Source: Paenibacillus chibensis
GTDB lineage: Bacteria > Bacillota > Bacilli > Paenibacillales > Paenibacillaceae
DNA: 64,000 bases
Direction: 5' to 3'
NCBI RefSeq assembly: GCF_004001045.1
Contig: NZ_BIMK01000017.1
Span: 124,001-188,000 of the forward strand
Shown: one piece after another, positions 18,023 through 26,633 of the stretch
Position numbering within the stretch: position 1 is the stretch's first letter
Layout of the letters: every line of letters begins with the position of its first letter
Translations under genes and position numbers: made by a program
Notes under the pieces: model-generated
Told to the model about the DNA's origin: nothing
Database searches by the model: none
The model's input: the letters and a program-made list of their open reading frames with translations, nothing else

Positions 18023-18883
18023 GTGTTGTACCTTGCGGCTTGGATTAATGCAAATGATATTTCCGATACGCAGTCCAGAATCATCGTCACGGGCCTTGCG
18101 GTCATCCTTTTTCTATGGCTGTACCTGCGTACTGCCCGTTCCTTCAAAAACGCAGCCTCAGCCCGGCTGGACCGGCTTCATCAAACACTGGAGCTGTACT
18201 CGCGGGCTGCCGGCAGGCTGGCCAGCGAACCGGCGGCAGAGCTGCCGGACGAGCATGACACGGAGCCTTTGATACTGCTGCTGCAGCAGTGCAAGGCTGC
18301 TCCGTTGATTACCGCCGGTCTCTTGGAAAGCATCGATGCCTATATCAAGGAGCCGGACACTTCCCGCCATATTCAGCTCCAGCGGGCGCTTGACCGGGAG
18401 ATCGCCCTGCGCATTGCCGAGCAGTCCTCCATTATCAGGTCGCTTGACAATCCCGGCTGGGGCATCGGCTTCTGGAAGCTGATCCGCCCGGCTGTTCCTT
18501 TCGCAGCCCTGATGCTGATCCTGTACTGGTGCCTGCAGCTGTACCAAGCGTTTCACGAACAGAATATCCAGGCTTTATCCTGGACAAGCGCCGAGCTTTG
18601 GCTGCGATTCGTGTCCTGCCTGGCTGCCGTCATTGCGTTCTGTCTGGCCGTCATGACCCCGAGAAAGGATTCTGCCAAGACCGTCCACCGCGTACTGGCA
18701 TTGATCATCGCCGCTGCCGCGGTCGCACATACGGCTGGTCTAACCGCCGCTCCTTACATATTCGCTGTTCAGCTTATTCTTTTTATCGCAGGGTTCGCCG
18801 TTCACCCGAAACGCTCGAGACGACGCGAGCGCCCTTACGCCGGTTCAGCGGAGCTGCTGGAAGAATCTGAAGAAGAAAAATAA
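18023..18883 (+). CDS. Hypothetical multi-pass membrane protein
   Basis: A 286-residue protein with one N-terminal membrane segment (about 20-37), a long helical soluble region (40-150) and four or so C-terminal membrane segments (160-270), ending in a basic then acidic tail. No family recognised. The start is GTG at 18023 with AAGGAGG upstream. It probably follows mgtC-like in one transcript (gap 75 bases) and ends at a strong terminator. Confidence 0.55.
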   Translation: MLYLAAWINANDISDTQSRIIVTGLAVILFLWLYLRTARSFKNAASARLDRLHQTLELYSRAAGRLASEPAAELPDEHDTEPLILLLQQCKAAPLITAGLLESIDAYIKEPDTSRHIQLQRALDREIALRIAEQSSIIRSLDNPGWGIGFWKLIRPAVPFAALMLILYWCLQLYQAFHEQNIQALSWTSAELWLRFVSCLAAVIAFCLAVMTPRKDSAKTVHRVLALIIAAAAVAHTAGLTAAPYIFAVQLILFIAGFAVHPKRSRRRERPYAGSAELLEESEEEK

Positions 18884-18885
18884 AT

Positions 18886-18919
18886 AACCCGTTGATGGAT
18901 ATCCATCAACGGGTTTTGC
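18886..18919. terminator. Terminator, perfect 15-base palindrome
   Basis: A 15-base perfect inverted repeat without spacer (18886-18900 with 18901-18915), followed by TTTGCTTG. It sits between convergent genes. Confidence 0.8.
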
Positions 18920-18967
18920 TTGTTCCCGATCCCCTGCACCTGTCCGTTCAGGAATGAAAGCGGCTGA

Positions 18968-19201
18968 TCAAGGGCGCCGGTGGTCCTGGGCAGCCTTCTT
19001 CAGATCCTGCCGGGTTCTGGCTGATATTCCCGTCTTGGCTGTTTTGGCAGGGACATTTTCGAAGCGCTTCCGCTCGGTCCGTTCCATCTGTACGATTTGC
19101 CCTTCATGCACGACGATATGCAGAGAGCCGAATTCCATGTCGTTTAATTGGCCTGCTATCCGCTCAAGCCATAACTGATCCACCTGGAGTCCTTTAGCCA
19201 T
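18968..19201 (-). CDS. yezD: YezD-like small protein (DUF2292)
   Basis: A 77-residue protein of the DUF2292 family: ERIAGQLNDMEFGSLHIVVHEGQIVQMERTER is the conserved core, split here at residues 13-45. B. subtilis YezD belongs to the sulfur-limitation regulon, and here the gene follows the sulfate permease genes on the same strand (93-base gap), which supports the call. The molecular function is unknown. AAAGGAGG precedes the ATG. The basic C-terminal tail is longer than usual. Confidence 0.75.
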   Translation of the reverse strand: MAKGLQVDQLWLERIAGQLNDMEFGSLHIVVHEGQIVQMERTERKRFENVPAKTAKTGISARTRQDLKKAAQDHRRP

Positions 19202-19294
19202 GACGCAGCCTCCTTTGTTAAGCCGATTTATTCATCCTTTTCCAACCAGTTTACTGTGATTTGTACCTACCTTATCATGCCGGGAAAAAGGCTG

Positions 19295-20155
19295 TCAATG
19301 CGCATTTTTCCGCGCATAGAAGCTTTTAATGAGCAGCGTGGCCAAGGCCAGCAGCAGCAGCAATGAAGCCACAGCAAATGAAGCGGAAAACTGATATTCG
19401 TTGTATAAAATTTCAACATGCAGCGGCAGCGTATTCGTTTCTCCCCGAATATGGCCGGACACGACGGAGACGGCGCCGAATTCCCCCATCGCTCTCGCGT
19501 TGCACAGGATAATGCCGTAAATCAGGCCCCAACGGATATTCGGCAGCGTTACGCGCGTGAATACCGTCCAGCCCTTCGCCCCCAGCGTGATCGCGGCTTC
19601 CTCTTCCTGCTGCCCCTGATCCTCCATCAGCGGGATCAGCTCCCGGGCCACGAAGGGAAACGTTACGAACAGCGTCGCCAGCACGACACCGGGAACCGCA
19701 TAAATGATTTTGATGTCATGATCAGCCAGCCAGGGTCCGAACCAACCGTTCGCGCCGAAGACGAGCACGAATATCAGCCCGCCGATGACCGGCGAAACCG
19801 CAAACGGGAGATCGATCAGCGTCACCAGGATGCCCTTGCCCCTGAATTTGAACTTGGTCATGGCCCAAGCCGCCGCGATGCCAAAAATCGTGTTCAGCGG
19901 GACAGTAATCAGCGCCACGAGCAGCGTGAGCTTCAGTGCCGAAAGGGCATCCGGATCCGATAAGGCGCTGAGGTAAACATCCCAGCCCTTCTTCAGCGCC
20001 TGCGTGAGAACCACGGCAAGCGGAAGCACGATCAGCCATAGGAGTACCAAGGCAGCCGCCCCGATGAGCAGCCACTTCACCCATGGCGCTTCCGCTGCCG
20101 CCGGCCGGGAACGCACCGGCCGAACCGCCGCTGCGCCAGGTATACTTGCCGCCAT
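19295..20155 (-). CDS. cysW: Sulfate ABC transporter permease CysW
   Basis: One of two inner-membrane permease subunits of the sulfate/thiosulfate importer. The 286 residues have six predicted membrane segments and the EAA loop ([22 protein letters not shown]), which binds the ATPase. [17 protein letters not shown] is characteristic of CysW. The ATG lies one base after the cysT stop, and the ribosome binding site is inside the cysT end. An Ala/Pro/Arg-rich N-terminal tail of about 24 residues precedes the first membrane segment. Confidence 0.93.
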   Translation of the reverse strand: MAASIPGAAAVRPVRSRPAAAEAPWVKWLLIGAAALVLLWLIVLPLAVVLTQALKKGWDVYLSALSDPDALSALKLTLLVALITVPLNTIFGIAAAWAMTKFKFRGKGILVTLIDLPFAVSPVIGGLIFVLVFGANGWFGPWLADHDIKIIYAVPGVVLATLFVTFPFVARELIPLMEDQGQQEEEAAITLGAKGWTVFTRVTLPNIRWGLIYGIILCNARAMGEFGAVSVVSGHIRGETNTLPLHVEILYNEYQFSASFAVASLLLLLALATLLIKSFYARKNAH

Positions 20156-20156
20156 A

Positions 20157-20996
20157 TTATACCGCCTCCTTTTTCCGGCTTGACCACCGCTGCAGCGAAT
20201 TGATCACCAGCAGCATCAGAAAGGAAATGAGCAGCAGCAGGACGGCCACGGCCGCCGCTCCCGCATAATCATACTGCTCCAGCTTGGACATGATGAGCAG
20301 CGGAGCAATTTCCGTTTTCATCGGCATATTGCCCGATATGAACACAACCGAGCCGTACTCGCCGATGCCTCGGGCAAAGGCAAGCGCAAAGCCCGTCAAC
20401 AGAGGCGGCACGAGCCCGGGAAGTATGATGGAACGAAAGGTCCGGAATCGGCCTGCGCCGAGCGTGGCGGATGCCTCCTCGGCATCCCGCTCGGCATCCT
20501 GGAGTACTGGCTGCAGCGTCCGTACCACGAACGGCAGGCCGATGAACATGAGCGCCAGCGTGATCCCCAGCTGTGAGAAGGCCGCTTTGATTCCGAGCGG
20601 CGCCAGCAGAGAGCCGATCCAGCCGTTCGGAGCATATAATGCCGTCAGCGACACCCCTGCCACCGCCGTCGGCAGCGCAAACGGCAAATCGATCAGCGCA
20701 TCGCACAGCCTTCTCCCCGGAAATTCGTAGCGTACCAGGACCCAAGCCAACAGCAGTCCCAGCAACGCATCGATCAATGCGGCGGCTGCTGACGTCGTAA
20801 AGCTGATCCGGTAGGATGCCAGCACGCGCGGATCCGTCGCAACCTGCCAGAATTTAGCCCAGTTCAGCCCCGTTGAATTGATCAACAGGGCGGACAGCGG
20901 CAGGAGTACGACAAGGCTTAAGTAAGCAACCGTATATCCCATTGTAAGGCCGAAGCCGGGAAGTACCCGGCTCCGGCCAGCTTTTGTTTGGCTCAT
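20157..20996 (-). CDS. cysT: Sulfate ABC transporter permease CysT (CysU)
   Basis: The partner permease of CysW. 279 residues, six predicted membrane segments. The EAA loop [23 protein letters not shown] and the block [17 protein letters not shown] identify the CysT branch. GGGGAG precedes the ATG at moderate distance. It follows sbp by 28 bases. Confidence 0.93.
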   Translation of the reverse strand: MSQTKAGRSRVLPGFGLTMGYTVAYLSLVVLLPLSALLINSTGLNWAKFWQVATDPRVLASYRISFTTSAAAALIDALLGLLLAWVLVRYEFPGRRLCDALIDLPFALPTAVAGVSLTALYAPNGWIGSLLAPLGIKAAFSQLGITLALMFIGLPFVVRTLQPVLQDAERDAEEASATLGAGRFRTFRSIILPGLVPPLLTGFALAFARGIGEYGSVVFISGNMPMKTEIAPLLIMSKLEQYDYAGAAAVAVLLLLISFLMLLVINSLQRWSSRKKEAV

Positions 20997-21024
20997 CCGA
21001 TCTCAACTCCCCTGCTTGCCTGCA

Positions 21025-22131
21025 TTATTTGCCCGGCGTATAGATCTGGTCGAATACGCCGCCGTCCTGGAAATGCTTCGCCTGCGTTTCGTCCCACGTG
21101 CCGAAGACATCCTTCAGCGTAAACAGCGGAATCGATTTGAATGTATCCTTGAACTGGTCCTGCACGCTCGCCAGCGTCGGGCGGTAGAAGTTTTCGGCGG
21201 CTATTTTTTGTCCTTCCTCCGAGTACAAATATTTGAGATAGGCTTCCGCTACTTCACGCGTGCCTTTCTTGTCTACGACTTTATCCACGACCGCCACGGG
21301 CGGCTCCGCCAAAATGCTGATGGACGGGTACACGATGTCGAATTTGTCGGGACCGAGCTCCTTGACGGAGAGCAGTGCCTCATTCTCCCAAGCCAGCAGT
21401 ACGTCCCCGATGCCCCGCTCCACGAAGGTCGTCGTCGCTCCGCGGGCTCCCGTATCCAGTACGGGCACATGCTTGAACAGCTCTTTGACGAATTCCTTCG
21501 CCTTCTCCTCATCGTTGTTGTTCTGCTTCAGGGCATATCCCCATGCGGCGAGGTAGTTCCAGCGCGCTCCGCCCGACGTCTTCGGATTCGGCGTGATGAC
21601 CTGCACATCGCCTTTAATCAAATCGTTCCAGTCCTTGATCTGCTTCGGATTGCCTTTACGCACCAGAAATACGATCGTCGAATTGTACGGCGTGCTGTTA
21701 AGGTCGAATTTATTTTGCCAGCCCTCATTGATCAGCCCTTTTTTCTGGATGGCGTCGATATCATAACCCAGCGCGAGCGTCACGACGTCAGCCTCCAGCC
21801 CGTCGATGACCGAGCGGCTCTGCGCGCCGGAGCCCCCGTGGGATTGCTTGATTGTGACCTTTTGTCCTTTTTCTTTTTCCCAATAGGCGGCAAACGCCTT
21901 GTTATATTTTTCGTACAGTTCCCGCGTCGGGTCATACGATACGTTCAACAGCTCGACGGCTTTGGCGTCGCTGCTCTTTTTCGTTTCCGTGCCTGGGCTC
22001 TTTCCTTCCGCCGATGCGCCGCTTTCGCTTTTGCTCCCGCATGCCGCGAGCGCCGCCGTCAGAAGCAGCACCAATCCAATCAAGGCCCCCCGTCTTGCCG
22101 TCTGGATCCCCTTATTCCTTGTCTTTGCCAT
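21025..22131 (-). CDS. sbp: Sulfate-binding lipoprotein of the ABC importer
   Basis: The extracellular solute-binding protein that feeds CysTW. About 368 residues with a lipoprotein signal ([12 protein letters not shown], lipidated Cys near residue 31) followed by a Ser/Gly/Lys linker. The mature domain has the family blocks [42 protein letters not shown] and [20 protein letters not shown] use ATG 22131; a TTG seven codons earlier is possible. It heads the sulfate operon and sits behind a long structured leader. No cysA ATPase gene is present nearby. Confidence 0.93.
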   Translation of the reverse strand: MAKTRNKGIQTARRGALIGLVLLLTAALAACGSKSESGASAEGKSPGTETKKSSDAKAVELLNVSYDPTRELYEKYNKAFAAYWEKEKGQKVTIKQSHGGSGAQSRSVIDGLEADVVTLALGYDIDAIQKKGLINEGWQNKFDLNSTPYNSTIVFLVRKGNPKQIKDWNDLIKGDVQVITPNPKTSGGARWNYLAAWGYALKQNNNDEEKAKEFVKELFKHVPVLDTGARGATTTFVERGIGDVLLAWENEALLSVKELGPDKFDIVYPSISILAEPPVAVVDKVVDKKGTREVAEAYLKYLYSEEGQKIAAENFYRPTLASVQDQFKDTFKSIPLFTLKDVFGTWDETQAKHFQDGGVFDQIYTPGK

Positions 22132-22186
22132 GTCTCCCACTCCCTTTTTCAAATTTGAATCCTACCCCTCGCCCTAAATATCCAAC

Positions 22187-22270
22187 AAAAAAACGGAGAA
22201 CCCCCTGTCCCAAGAATACGGCGGCCCGATGCGGGCACAGCTATCCTTCGGCTGCAGAAGTTCCTCCGTT
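22187..22270 (-). promoter_or_regulatory. Structured leader ending in an intrinsic terminator, upstream of sbp
   Basis: On the minus strand AACGGAGGAAC (22270 to 22260) pairs with GTTCTCCGTT (22201 to 22192) with one bulge, and seven T residues follow directly. Inside lie CAGC/GCUG and a GCCCG-CAT-CGGGC hairpin, so the RNA folds as a multi-branched closed element. The layout resembles a riboswitch or protein-dependent attenuator. It lacks the SAM-I (S-box) and T-box core sequences, and I cannot name its class. Confidence 0.55.
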
Positions 22271-22334
22271 TGTACGGCGAGAACAATGTCATGTTTCTGC
22301 TATTATTCCTACCTGTTTAGTGTGTTATAATCGT

Positions 22335-22363
22335 ATTGTAATCATGACCTATGCCCTCGTCAA
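22335..22363 (-). promoter_or_regulatory. Promoter of the sbp-cysT-cysW operon
   Basis: On the minus strand TTGACG (22358-22363) and TACAAT (22335-22340) are separated by exactly 17 bases. The start would fall near 22328, giving about 197 bases of leader before sbp. Confidence 0.7.
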
Positions 22364-22475
22364 TCCTTTTTTAGGAAATCGCTGGATTATCCAATCAAAA
22401 CTTGGTTCATAATGGCAAACCATTATATAATCTGAAGTGTAGGTCTCATTTTTTAACCCTGAATGGAGGCTTGTC

Positions 22476-23390
22476 ATGGAACTGGATACGACAACCACGT
22501 CCCTTCCCGTCTATGAAGCTCTGGCCAGCAGCGTAAGGCTGAATATCCTTCAGCTACTATCCAGGCGGCAGATGAATGTTCGCGAGCTGGCGGAAGCCCT
22601 CGGTCTGAGCAGCGCCATCATGACTATGCATGTCAAAAAGCTGGAGAAAGCCCGGTTGATCACAACCCGCATGGCTCCCGGCAATGGCGGAGTGCAAAAA
22701 ATATGCACCCTATCCGCCGAAAAAATCGAGATTACCATCCCGGCGTCCCCTGGTCCTCACCGCCAATTTCACAAAACGGAGGTTTCCGTCGGTCATTATA
22801 CCGATTTTGAACTGGGACCCTCCTGCGGAATTGCAACTTTAGAGCATACCATCGGGGAATATAACGAACCCAGATACTTCTGGTATCCCGAACGCGTCCA
22901 GGCCAAAATGCTCTGGTTCAGCAGCGGGTATATCGAGTACAAGGTTCCCAACTTTCTGCTCGGCAGCCAGATTCCCGAGGAGCTGGAAATTACCTTTGAG
23001 CTGTCAACGGTACTCCCTTTCCAGCCTGATACGGATTCGGCCGGCGTCGTCTTTTCCTTTAACGGCACCCGGCTCGGCGAATGGTCCGGCCAAAAATACC
23101 AAGGCCCCGGCCGCGGGCTCTATACCCCCGCCTGGTGGACGGATCCTGCAAGCCAATGCGGCTTGCTGAAGACGCTCCGGATCAACCCAAACGGCACCTT
23201 TATGGATGCAAAAAAGATTTCCGGCGTCACGATCGCGGATCTTCCCATCCGGGACAAGCAGTGGACCTTCCGCATGGCCGTTCCCGGGCAAAGCAGCAGC
23301 CATACCGGCATTGCTTTGTTCGGCAGAGGCTTCGGCAATCATCAACAGGACCTGCTGTTTCAGCTGTATTACTCCGAGCAGAAAGCTTAA
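22476..23390 (+). CDS. ArsR-type winged-helix regulator with C-terminal sensor-like domain
   Basis: The N-terminal 75 residues form a winged helix-turn-helix (VRLNILQLLSRRQMNVRELAEALGLSS then IMTMHVKKLEKARLITT, split here). The following 220 residues are unlike classic ArsR proteins and have a beta-rich look, with several Trp and Gly (for example EWSGQKYQGPGRGLYTPAWW). No metal-binding Cys motif is seen. Such two-part regulators are common in Paenibacillus next to sugar genes. The ligand is unknown. GGAGG lies nine bases upstream of the ATG. It is divergent from sbp but with a separate promoter. Confidence 0.7.
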   Translation: MELDTTTTSLPVYEALASSVRLNILQLLSRRQMNVRELAEALGLSSAIMTMHVKKLEKARLITTRMAPGNGGVQKICTLSAEKIEITIPASPGPHRQFHKTEVSVGHYTDFELGPSCGIATLEHTIGEYNEPRYFWYPERVQAKMLWFSSGYIEYKVPNFLLGSQIPEELEITFELSTVLPFQPDTDSAGVVFSFNGTRLGEWSGQKYQGPGRGLYTPAWWTDPASQCGLLKTLRINPNGTFMDAKKISGVTIADLPIRDKQWTFRMAVPGQSSSHTGIALFGRGFGNHQQDLLFQLYYSEQKA

Positions 23391-23483
23391 GCTTCACCCG
23401 TTTAGGATGTCAGGTTCAAACTCCTGACGGCTTCTATCGTGAACGCCTGCCTGCGCCTTGTATCCGGCAGCGTTCCAAACGCG

Positions 23484-23521
23484 CAAAAGCAGCCTCCGCA
23501 TCATGCAGGGGCTGCTTTTGT
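23484..23521. terminator. Bidirectional terminator
   Basis: CAAAAGCAGCC (23484-23494) pairs with GGCTGCTTTTG (23510-23520) between two convergent genes. Confidence 0.75.
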
Positions 23522-23538
23522 GTTAGATCAGGCTCGGT

Positions 23539-24594
23539 CTAGTGCTTGCACGGCGTCACCGGCACGATGCACACAGGCTTCGGCACTTCCAGCACATAGC
23601 CGGTCGGCGTCAATCTGCCGCTTGCCTTATCGATTTTATAAGATACGATCGTGCTGCTGTTCTGGTTGGCCGCCAACAGGTATCCGCCTTTGAATACCGC
23701 GAAGTTCCGCGGCGTCTTGCCGTTCGTGGACACCCACTCCACCGCAGTCAGCAGGCCCGTCTCCGCATCGACATGATAGAGCCCGATGCTGTCATCACTC
23801 CGGTTCGAAGCGTACAGGAATCGTCCGCATGGCGTGATATGAATATCCGCGCTTGCGCTTCCCGATGCAGCGCCTTCCGGCAGGGTCGACAGTGTCTGCA
23901 GAATCTTCAGATCGCCTGCCTGCGCATCCAGCGCATACACGTTCACCGTATCGTCCAGCTCGTTGATTCCATAAGCCCACTTGCCGGACGGATGAAAATC
24001 GAAATGGCGTGGTCCCGCGCCGGGAGCCGTCTTCACGGTATGATGCGATACGAGCTTGCCTTCCTCCAGACGGTAAAAGACGATTTCGTCCAGCCCCAGA
24101 TCGCACACGAGCACGTACTTCCCTTCCGGGTCTTGGAATACGGAGTGCGGATGGGCAGCTTCCTGCCGATCCTTATTAATGCTGCTTCCGCTGTGCAAGG
24201 CGACGCTGGCCGGCTCCAGCTCCCCGCCTTCCAGAACCTTGTAGGCGTTGACGTGGCCGCTTGAATAATTCGCTACGAGCACATGGCTGCCGTCCCGGGT
24301 CAATGAAATGTAGCATGGTGCCGCGCCCTGCGTCGGTTTGCGGTCCAGCAGATGCAGCTCCCCCGTTTCCCCGTCCACGGCGTAGGCGAATACTTCGCCT
24401 TCATCGGTTTCGCTGACAGCGTATAAACGGTCCCTGTCCGCATTCAAGGCCAGATAAGATGCGTTCGCGATGCCGTCCATGCCGTTTACGATTTCCATTT
24501 GTCCGCTATGTAAGTCCAAGGAGCACAGGAATATCCCCTGTTCATCCGCTCCGGTGTAAGTACCGGTATAAAACAAGCTTTTCTGATCACTCAT
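23539..24594 (-). CDS. pgl: Lactonase-family beta-propeller (6-phosphogluconolactonase type)
   Basis: A 351-residue seven-bladed propeller of the YkgB/YbhE lactonase family, which hydrolyses 6-phosphogluconolactone in the oxidative pentose phosphate pathway. Family marks are FYTGTYTG at the N-terminus, QGAAPCYISLTRDG, AHPHSVFQDPEGKYVLVCDLGLD and GAGPRHFDFHP. GAAGGAG precedes the ATG. Cytoplasmic, single gene. Substrate assignment is by family and was not tested against related lactonases. Confidence 0.85.
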   Translation of the reverse strand: MSDQKSLFYTGTYTGADEQGIFLCSLDLHSGQMEIVNGMDGIANASYLALNADRDRLYAVSETDEGEVFAYAVDGETGELHLLDRKPTQGAAPCYISLTRDGSHVLVANYSSGHVNAYKVLEGGELEPASVALHSGSSINKDRQEAAHPHSVFQDPEGKYVLVCDLGLDEIVFYRLEEGKLVSHHTVKTAPGAGPRHFDFHPSGKWAYGINELDDTVNVYALDAQAGDLKILQTLSTLPEGAASGSASADIHITPCGRFLYASNRSDDSIGLYHVDAETGLLTAVEWVSTNGKTPRNFAVFKGGYLLAANQNSSTIVSYKIDKASGRLTPTGYVLEVPKPVCIVPVTPCKH

Positions 24595-24814
24595 CCGTAT
24601 CCGCTCCTTCGTTTTCTAATGGGCTGCCCGTGTTAAGAATTTGTCTGTTAGTTTCTACAATAAAGGTTTACATCTATTCAGGCAATGCCAACTTGCCATA
24701 TGGAAGCCTCAACCCGCGATAGGCGGCTCTTTTATTCTATTACCCGCTGCTGGCATCCTTTCCCCACGCTCGTACAGGCCGCCTCCTTTTTACGCATACG
24801 GTTTTACACATAAG

Positions 24815-24855
24815 GCAAAAAGGCACGACCCATGCGGTATGCGCAGGGTCGTGCC
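24815..24855 (-). terminator. Terminator of the DUF4395 gene
   Basis: On the minus strand GGCACGACCC pairs with GGGTCGTGCC and the stem is followed by TTTTTGCC. Confidence 0.8.
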
Positions 24856-24877
24856 GATATGTCGAACACCAGAGGCT

Positions 24878-25288
24878 TTAATGACGAAGCTTTCTTCTGG
24901 CCTTGAACTGCTTGTATTGAAAATAGACCGTACAGCCGATGCAGTATCCGCAAAGGGCCGCAAACGCGGCAAGAAACAGCATGGCGGCGAACACGTAGCC
25001 CGCAACCGGCAGCTGCGCCAAAAATGACAACAGCGACAGCGTCAGAAAAATGACAGCCAGCGTATTGTTGAACCGCTGCAGCTCCTGAGCCTGCGTAGGT
25101 GCTCCTTCGACTTTTAAAAAAGGCTTCGCCAGCAGCACAAACCCATTTTTGCCGGTCAGAAGACCCAGCACCTGAATCAGCCACAGCACAAGCAGAATAT
25201 ACGGCTGGTTAAACACCGCGGTTAAAATCACGAACAGGACGATTCCGGTCTGATTCGCTTTGACATACGGCTCGGGAATTTCCTTCAT
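24878..25288 (-). CDS. DUF4395 membrane protein
   Basis: A 136-residue protein with four hydrophobic segments. A C-terminal GYCIGCTVYFQYKQF block puts two cysteines three residues apart near a membrane boundary, typical of DUF4395 proteins. The family sometimes accompanies thiosulfate sulfurtransferase-like or redox proteins; none adjoins it here. AAGGGG precedes the ATG. Confidence 0.75.
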   Translation of the reverse strand: MKEIPEPYVKANQTGIVLFVILTAVFNQPYILLVLWLIQVLGLLTGKNGFVLLAKPFLKVEGAPTQAQELQRFNNTLAVIFLTLSLLSFLAQLPVAGYVFAAMLFLAAFAALCGYCIGCTVYFQYKQFKARRKLRH

Positions 25289-25438
25289 GAAAGAACACCC
25301 CTTTCTTCACATCCACTATATTATATTATTCCTATGAGTTCAATATGAATTAGCGCAGAAATTTTACTGCACAAGCCGTCATACTCCCTCCATCCCTACA
25401 ATATGGTTAACAGAAGCTATTTAAAGGAGGAGTTCGAT

Positions 25439-25804
25439 TTGGGAATCAAGTTGATTAAAATCGCCTCTGTGTACCTCGTCATCGGGATTTTATTCGGCAT
25501 GTTCATGTCCATCACGCACAAATTCGGCTACGCTTCCGTGCATGCGCATATTAATCTGCTCGGCTGGGCGTCGCTCGCGCTGTCCGGCATCATTTATTAC
25601 CTGTTTCCGAACGCGGGAGATCACCTGCTCGCGAAAGTGCATTTTTGGCTGCATAATATCGGGCTGCCGGTCATGATGATCGGCCTCATTCTGTACGTGA
25701 ACGAAGTCGCCCACGTGGAGCCGGTCATCGCGACGGGAGGGGTGCTGGTCACGATTGGCATCCTGACGTTTATGGTCAACGTTCTGCAGAACGTAAAGCG
25801 CTGA
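25439..25804 (+). CDS. Small membrane protein resembling part of haem-copper oxidase subunit I
   Basis: A 121-residue protein with four membrane segments. The block SVHAHINLLGWASLALSGIIYYLFP, given here in part as VHAHINLLGW and IYYLFP, resembles the H-x-H helix of cytochrome oxidase/NnrS-like proteins. It is far too short to be an oxidase; similar stand-alone proteins occur in Bacillales and are uncharacterised. Haem or metal binding is a guess from the two histidines. The start is TTG at 25439, eight bases after AAAGGAGG; the upstream ATG lacks a ribosome binding site. Confidence 0.65.
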   Translation: MGIKLIKIASVYLVIGILFGMFMSITHKFGYASVHAHINLLGWASLALSGIIYYLFPNAGDHLLAKVHFWLHNIGLPVMMIGLILYVNEVAHVEPVIATGGVLVTIGILTFMVNVLQNVKR

Positions 25805-25986
25805 CGCCACATATATCCAAGCTTCAGGCTCTGCCTGCGCAGGGCCTTTTTGCATGGTTAAACCCTATATTTTTACAATGAAAATAAAAAGCATGCGATC
25901 CGGTTAACCCTCCTCCTTTCCGTCTAGGATATAATAGAATAGCGTCATGGACAGTTAGAGAACTCATTTGCGAGGAGGAACAGAGA

Positions 25987-26568
25987 GTGAAATCGGTAGC
26001 TGTATTTTGCGGATCAAGCACCGGGGCATCTCCCGTTTATGTGGAAGGCGCCAAGCAGCTCGGCAAAGAGCTTGCCCGGCGCGGCATTACGCTGGTGTAT
26101 GGAGGATCGAGCGTTGGCGTGATGGGGGCCGTAGCGGATTCGGTCCTGGCGGCAGGCGGACAGGTTATCGGGGTGATGCCCGGATTTTTGGACAAAAGGG
26201 AGATTTCCCACAAGCATTTGACGGAGCTCATCATCGTAGAATCCATGCATGAGCGCAAGGCCAAAATGGCCGAGCTCGCCGAAGGCTTCATGACCCTTCC
26301 GGGCGGCCCCGGCACGATGGAGGAATTTTTCGAGGTGTTCACCTGGGCCCAGCTGGGACTTCACCGCAAGCCGCTCGGGTTCCTGAACATCAATCGGTAT
26401 TACGATCCTCTGCTCGCCTTCTTTCAGCATATGGGACGTGAGCAGTTTATCCATGAGAAATACCTTACGATGTCCCTTGTTGACACGGACCCCGGCCGCC
26501 TGCTGGATCAATTCGAATCCTACGAGCCGCCGGCCGTGAAGACCTTCTTGAGACCGGATCAGACCTGA
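25987..26568 (+). CDS. LOG-family protein (cytokinin riboside 5'-monophosphate phosphoribohydrolase)
   Basis: 193 residues with a Rossmann-like fold and the family signature PGGPGTMEEFFEVFTW (about residues 103-118), the counterpart of PGGxGTxxE in LOG and YvdD proteins. These release nucleobases from nucleoside 5'-monophosphates. Bacterial physiological substrates are uncertain. The N-terminal VFCGSSTGASPVY block is typical. The start is GTG 25987 with GAGGAGGA upstream. Confidence 0.88.
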   Translation: MKSVAVFCGSSTGASPVYVEGAKQLGKELARRGITLVYGGSSVGVMGAVADSVLAAGGQVIGVMPGFLDKREISHKHLTELIIVESMHERKAKMAELAEGFMTLPGGPGTMEEFFEVFTWAQLGLHRKPLGFLNINRYYDPLLAFFQHMGREQFIHEKYLTMSLVDTDPGRLLDQFESYEPPAVKTFLRPDQT

Positions 26569-26583
26569 TAGCAACCTATAAGA

Positions 26584-26618
26584 AACAGACCGGCGACGAA
26601 CAGCCACCGGTCTGTTTT
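26584..26618. terminator. Terminator after the LOG gene
   Basis: AACAGACCGG (26584-26593) pairs with CCGGTCTGTT (26607-26616), followed by TTGC. It lies between convergent genes and may serve both. Confidence 0.75.
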
Positions 26619-26633
26619 GCTGTTTCAGCCACC

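Noticed and set aside
21016..22158. Open frame opposite sbp
   Set aside because: Sbp with its lipobox and family blocks explains the region.
22187..22330. SAM-I riboswitch or T-box upstream of sbp
   Set aside because: The conserved cores of both are missing, although the leader is structured; kept only as an unidentified element.
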